Shown here: positions 6,470 to 9,231 of the stretch, one piece after another
Position numbering within the stretch: position 1 is the stretch's first letter
How the letters are laid out: every line of letters starts with the position of its first letter
NCBI GenBank assembly: GCA_902767195.1
Contig: CACXGS010000351.1
Span: forward strand, 1 to 9,231
DNA: 9,231 nucleotides
Direction: 5' to 3'
From: an uncultured Lachnospiraceae bacterium
Lineage (GTDB): Bacteria; Bacillota_A; Clostridia; Lachnospirales; Lachnospiraceae
Made by a program: the position numbers and the translations under genes
Notes under the pieces: generated by a model
The model's database searches: none
What the model was told of the DNA's origin: nothing
Seen by the model: the letters and a program-made list of their open reading frames with translations, nothing else

Positions 6470-7002
6470 TATTTAAACCATCCTATCCTTTTGGGAGGCC
6501 AGATTCTCACCAGCACTTTTCCCAGGAGATCCTCTCTTCTCACCGGTCCCAGCAGAGGGTCTCTGGAATCCCTGCTGTGATTCCGGTTGTCACCAAGCAC
6601 AAAGTAGGTCCGGTCCGGGATCACATAGGGATCTCCGGCCATCCCCGCATCCTGCATGGTCTCAAAGGATTCCTCATTAATCTCCTGCAGAGGGGTACCA
6701 TTAATCCAGACACGACCTTCCCGAATACAGATCTCCTCACCGGGCAGACCGATAACCCTTTTTATATAGTAGGGAGCCTTCCCACCTTCCTCCGGGGCAA
6801 TCCCCGGAAATACAATGATATCGTATCGGGCCGGATCATGAAAACGATAACTGATCCTGTCTATGAAGAGCTGATCTCCATGATAGAGGGTCGGCTCCAT
6901 GGAAGAGCCGTCCACCACACTTCTCATGGCCACAAATCTGGTAAAGAGAATAGCCATCAGAAGGGCACCCAGTAAGAGCAGAATATTTTTAAAAACTTTC
7001 AT
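6469..7002 (-). CDS. lepB: Signal peptidase I
   Basis: With the start at the ATG at 7000-7002 the product is 177 residues, typical of Gram-positive type I signal peptidases. It has one N-terminal membrane helix (about 4-21). The catalytic serine is Ser 34 in GSSMEPTL, and the general base is Lys 81 in YYIKRVIGLPGE. The late conserved box GDNRNHSRDSR follows. It cleaves signal peptides from secreted preproteins at the outer face of the membrane, so it probably processes the adjacent amidase among others. The frame opens 12 residues earlier (ATG at 7038), but that start overlaps the amidase gene by 32 bases and lacks a binding site. The chosen start is 4 bases after the amidase stop and sits just before the membrane helix. 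Its own binding site (GAAGAGAA) is weak, suggesting coupling to amidase translation. Confidence 0.93.
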   Translation of the reverse strand: MKVFKNILLLLGALLMAILFTRFVAMRSVVDGSSMEPTLYHGDQLFIDRISYRFHDPARYDIIVFPGIAPEEGGKAPYYIKRVIGLPGEEICIREGRVWINGTPLQEINEESFETMQDAGMAGDPYVIPDRTYFVLGDNRNHSRDSRDPLLGPVRREDLLGKVLVRIWPPKRIGWFK

Positions 7003-7006
7003 TTTT

Positions 7007-8107
7007 CTATTCTCTTCGTTTGTGATCAATGGACTCATTTGCCAGTATCACCCCGTAGACACAAAACAGCATAGCAATCAGGCTGACAACCAGGTTCGTC
7101 CCCTCTGTGACCGCTCTCTCGTGAAAACGGGCCAGACGGGCCTCTTCCATCTTTCTCTCTTTCTCTTCTTTCTCTTTCTTAATCCGTTCTTTTTCTTTCT
7201 CCGGATCCACTTTCTTTCCCTGAGCTTTCCGGTCTTCTGAAACATAATAACTCTTAGAACGAATCTTCAGATAAGAGTCTTCCTTAATCCGGACAACCAT
7301 CTTTTTCCCCTTCACCTTGATGGGCTTAGGGATTGTCCCGTCTTCTTTTCTCTCCAGGCGCAGATATCTTGCAATACCCAGAGCTTCCGCCTCAGCTACC
7401 TTTTGTATCTTCTTATCGCTGCTGAAATGATTCTTATAATCCTGGCCATCGTCAATAAAACCGTGCTCTACCAGAATGGTAGGCAGCTTCTTGATGATAC
7501 CGTTACGGATTACCGCATAATAATCAGCCGGCTTGCCGTTGCGGTAGGTCTTCCCCTCATCGGATAACCTCCGGATCAGTCCCTGATTAGGGATTCCGAT
7601 ATCATCCAGTGCATACAGGATACTCTGTGCCAGCGAGGTCTCCTCTTTGCTCATTACCGGCCGATGAGTACCCTTCGACACGATTGCAGTGCAGCCTCTG
7701 GAATACTTGCAGTTGGGATCATAGGAATCCAGGTGCAGACTGATCATCAAATCGGCATTCTTCTCCAAAGCAATCGTGGTCCTCTTCTTTAATTTAATGA
7801 ACTTGTCCGTTTCACGGGTCATTTCAACGGAAACATTATTATATTTAAGCAGCTCTTTCTTCAGGCTCTTAGCCAGCTTAAGGACAAGCTTCTTCTCATT
7901 GGTTCCGAAGCCTGCTGCACCGGAATCGATTCCGCCGTGCCCCGGATCCAGCACAATATGATATGTAAGATTATCTTCCTTGTCTTCTTTCTTTTTCTTC
8001 TTTTCTTTGGCCAGGGCCTCCCCGGCCGGAAGCACTGTTACAGACAACACAATCAGGGCCAGCATCAGAAATACTGCCCTTCGGGTATTACGCATTATTA
8101 CTGTCAT
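7007..8107 (-). CDS. N-acetylmuramoyl-L-alanine amidase (Amidase_3) with C-terminal membrane anchor
   Basis: The 366-residue zinc enzyme cleaves the bond between MurNAc and L-alanine in peptidoglycan. It has an N-terminal signal sequence (hydrophobic core 11-27, possible cleavage after ALA 31-33), then a very basic KEKKKKK stretch. The Amidase_3 domain runs about 48-250, with VLDPGHGG (52-59, ligand His 57), ligand Glu 71, SLHLD (123-127, ligand His 125) and catalytic Glu 214 in VEHGF. A Lys/Glu-rich tail predicted to be a coiled coil (about 297-330) leads to a second hydrophobic helix (about 338-356) and a short basic end, HKRRE. If the signal is cleaved, the enzyme would be a wall-facing ectoenzyme held by its C-terminus. 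The ATG at 8107 has AGGATGAG upstream. It is the first gene of the four-gene unit. Confidence 0.9.
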   Translation of the reverse strand: MTVIMRNTRRAVFLMLALIVLSVTVLPAGEALAKEKKKKKEDKEDNLTYHIVLDPGHGGIDSGAAGFGTNEKKLVLKLAKSLKKELLKYNNVSVEMTRETDKFIKLKKRTTIALEKNADLMISLHLDSYDPNCKYSRGCTAIVSKGTHRPVMSKEETSLAQSILYALDDIGIPNQGLIRRLSDEGKTYRNGKPADYYAVIRNGIIKKLPTILVEHGFIDDGQDYKNHFSSDKKIQKVAEAEALGIARYLRLERKEDGTIPKPIKVKGKKMVVRIKEDSYLKIRSKSYYVSEDRKAQGKKVDPEKEKERIKKEKEEKERKMEEARLARFHERAVTEGTNLVVSLIAMLFCVYGVILANESIDHKRRE

Positions 8108-8192
8108 AATCTCATCCTGTTCTATATATTATCATTCATCCGACAAGACAAAAACACGCCGGAATATCTATTGAAAGCAAAAGTCAAATGCC

Positions 8193-8221
8193 ATTATATA
8201 ATAAGTTTATAATTATTTCAA
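8193..8221 (-). promoter_or_regulatory. Sigma-A-type promoter for the amidase-lepB-Nudix-dehydrogenase unit
   Basis: On the minus strand TTGAAA (-35, 8216-8221), a 17-base spacer and a perfect TATAAT (-10, 8193-8198). The predicted start near 8186 gives a leader of about 80 bases. The promoter abuts the U-tract of the upstream terminator. Confidence 0.78.
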
Positions 8222-8223
8222 CC

Positions 8224-8260
8224 AAAAAGAAAAGCAGACAACACATGCGTACTGTCTGCT
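8224..8260 (-). terminator. Intrinsic terminator of the tannase-like gene
   Basis: Read on the minus strand, AGCAGACA (from 8260) pairs with TGTCTGCT (ending at 8233) around a 12-base loop, and TTTTCTTTTT follows directly (8232 down to about 8223). The stem is 8 bp and fully paired. It lies about 60 bases after the stop codon at 8323 and insulates the amidase promoter downstream. Confidence 0.85.
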
Positions 8261-8275
8261 GATATCTTCATATAA

Positions 8276-8303
8276 AGGAATCCGCGATATCGCAGCGGTT
8301 CCT
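8276..8303 (-). repeat. Additional hairpin between the tannase-like stop and its terminator
   Basis: AGGAA-T-CCGC (8276-8285) pairs with GCGGTTCCT (8295-8303) with one bulged base, and the interior overlaps the 10-bp palindrome GCGATATCGC (8284-8293). Only a short T-run follows on the minus strand, so it may assist termination or protect the 3' end rather than terminate alone. Confidence 0.5.
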
Positions 8304-8322
8304 ATACTATCATCCGCTATTA

Positions 8323-9231
8323 CTAGCGGCCGTAATGCTTCCTCCACTGCCACATGGAAAAAGTATAAGTACAGCTTCGGGATACTTCCTCATCTTTCTC
8401 GAAATCATAGGCCAGAGTGTCCACTGATTCCGGAGGCGTTCCCCACTCTACCCAGTCCACAAGGTTCCTCATGCCGGAGGCATTGGTCACATTCGGCCCG
8501 GTCCAGTCATACAGGGCATGGCCGGCATGCTGCGGGAAATAAACCCTCAGGGATTCATTCAGTGTCTTCTCAGAGGGATAAAGCTTTAATACTTCCCTGT
8601 AATAATCACAGGTCATCTGTACGGGAACAATAGGATCTCCTGTTCCGTGAGTAATCATCAGCTTGCCGCCCCTGCCCGTAAAGGCCCGGATATCCGGCAG
8701 ATCAAAGCGATATCTCTCAAACTCCTTCTTATGAGCATGATAAAGGGCATCAAACTCTTCATAAGTCAGCTTGCCGGGATCAAAATACGGATCTCCGGCA
8801 ATCCACCGCAGACATTGTCCGGCAATAATCATCAGATGGAGACTTCCATCCTCCTCCGTCCGAAGACAGCCGAAATTCCTTTCGCCGATAGGCCACTGGG
8901 CAATCTCCGGTCCGAATCCGTAAGTGATTCTGGTGCCGTCTGCCAGAACCGGCCCGCACCAGATGCGCAGCATAACACGAATATCTTCCGGGGTAATGGG
9001 ACCGGCAGGGGTCTCCAGGCCGGGAAGACTGCGCACAAACTGTATCCAGCCTGCCGATTTCAGGTCAAAGGGGCCGCCGGAAATGCAGCGGTTCATATTG
9101 CGGGTAAGCTCATAGACCGCCTGGAACTTCTCAACAGGTACCCGGTGCTTCTCATTATTCATGACGACCGGTGCCCAAATCAGGGAGAACATCAGGTCAT
9201 AAATGTCATATCCCGGACCGTCGGCCCAAAG
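8323..9231 (-). CDS. Tannase/feruloyl esterase-like alpha/beta hydrolase, C-terminal part (5' end outside window)
   Basis: The 302 visible residues run open to the window edge, so the ATG at 9192 is internal, not the start. The first residues, LWADGPGYDIYDLM, match the region after the nucleophile in tannase-family proteins. GGKLMITHGTGDPIVPVQMTCDYY (visible residues 188-211) supplies the predicted catalytic Asp 199, and FPQHAGHALYDWTGPN supplies His 238. WVEWGTPPESVD near the end is also family-like. Such enzymes hydrolyse ester bonds of gallate or hydroxycinnamate esters, and members are often secreted; the signal peptide and Ser are outside the window. The residue after His 238 is Ala, where CS-D-HC tannases have Cys. 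The fold family is well supported; the substrate is not known. Confidence 0.78.
   Translation of the reverse strand, partial: LWADGPGYDIYDLMFSLIWAPVVMNNEKHRVPVEKFQAVYELTRNMNRCISGGPFDLKSAGWIQFVRSLPGLETPAGPITPEDIRVMLRIWCGPVLADGTRITYGFGPEIAQWPIGERNFGCLRTEEDGSLHLMIIAGQCLRWIAGDPYFDPGKLTYEEFDALYHAHKKEFERYRFDLPDIRAFTGRGGKLMITHGTGDPIVPVQMTCDYYREVLKLYPSEKTLNESLRVYFPQHAGHALYDWTGPNVTNASGMRNLVDWVEWGTPPESVDTLAYDFEKDEEVSRSCTYTFSMWQWRKHYGR

Noticed and set aside
7140..7215. Pyrimidine-rich CTTTCT repeats on the plus strand resembling a simple repeat
   Set aside because: These are Lys/Glu codons of the amidase stalk read from the other strand, not a separate element.
8123..8151. TTGTCT-17-TATATA as a second promoter for the amidase unit
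   Set aside because: Transcription would begin only about 9 bases before the ATG and cut into the ribosome binding site. The promoter at 8193-8221 is better.

Overview
The window looks like chromosomal DNA of a low-to-mid-GC Firmicute, most likely a clostridial gut anaerobe of the Lachnospiraceae type. This rests on the near-consensus TTGACA/TATAAT promoters, strong AGGAGG-type ribosome binding sites, a TTG start, a small clostridial-style DUF6514-like protein and the mix of gene families. It is an inference from style, not a database placement. I see no insertion sequence, phage gene, tRNA, rRNA or CRISPR array, and no intergenic gap over 300 bases.

Layout. (1) Bases 1-677, minus strand: a partial gene for a protein with two OB-fold-like regions that resembles single-stranded DNA-binding proteins, starting at TTG. 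(2) It is divergent from bipA/typA (921-2747, plus), a ribosome-associated GTPase. Each has its own well-formed promoter in the shared 243-base gap. (3) A bidirectional terminator (2779-2816) separates bipA from the convergent yigZ gene (2821-3468, minus), which is preceded by a small DUF6514-like gene (3507-3860, minus). (4) The 213-base gap upstream of that pair carries an 18-bp perfect palindrome, a pair of facing 20-bp elements (19 of 20 identical) about three helical turns apart, and two candidate promoters. (5) Bases 4074-8107, minus: a compact four-gene unit transcribed as cell-wall amidase, signal peptidase I, a fused double Nudix hydrolase, then a lactate/malate dehydrogenase family enzyme. 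The genes are 4 bases apart or overlap by 1 and 4 bases, so they are very likely co-transcribed and translationally coupled from a promoter at 8193-8221. (6) Bases 8323-9231, minus: the C-terminal part of a tannase/feruloyl esterase-like hydrolase, running off the window and ending in a terminator.

How they fit together. The four-gene unit joins envelope work (peptidoglycan cleavage, signal-peptide removal) with nucleotide-cofactor turnover (NAD(H)/CoA-type pyrophosphatase) and an NAD-dependent dehydrogenase. The last two share NAD(H) as a theme. The points most worth checking are the NudC-NudL-type fusion in one polypeptide, an arginine at the substrate-discriminating position 102 of the LDH-like enzyme (the residue typical of malate dehydrogenases), the paired operator-like elements at 4013-4065, and an amidase with both a signal peptide and a C-terminal membrane helix. 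Most of the remainder is ordinary housekeeping. I found no clear defence system or other obviously new multi-gene system.
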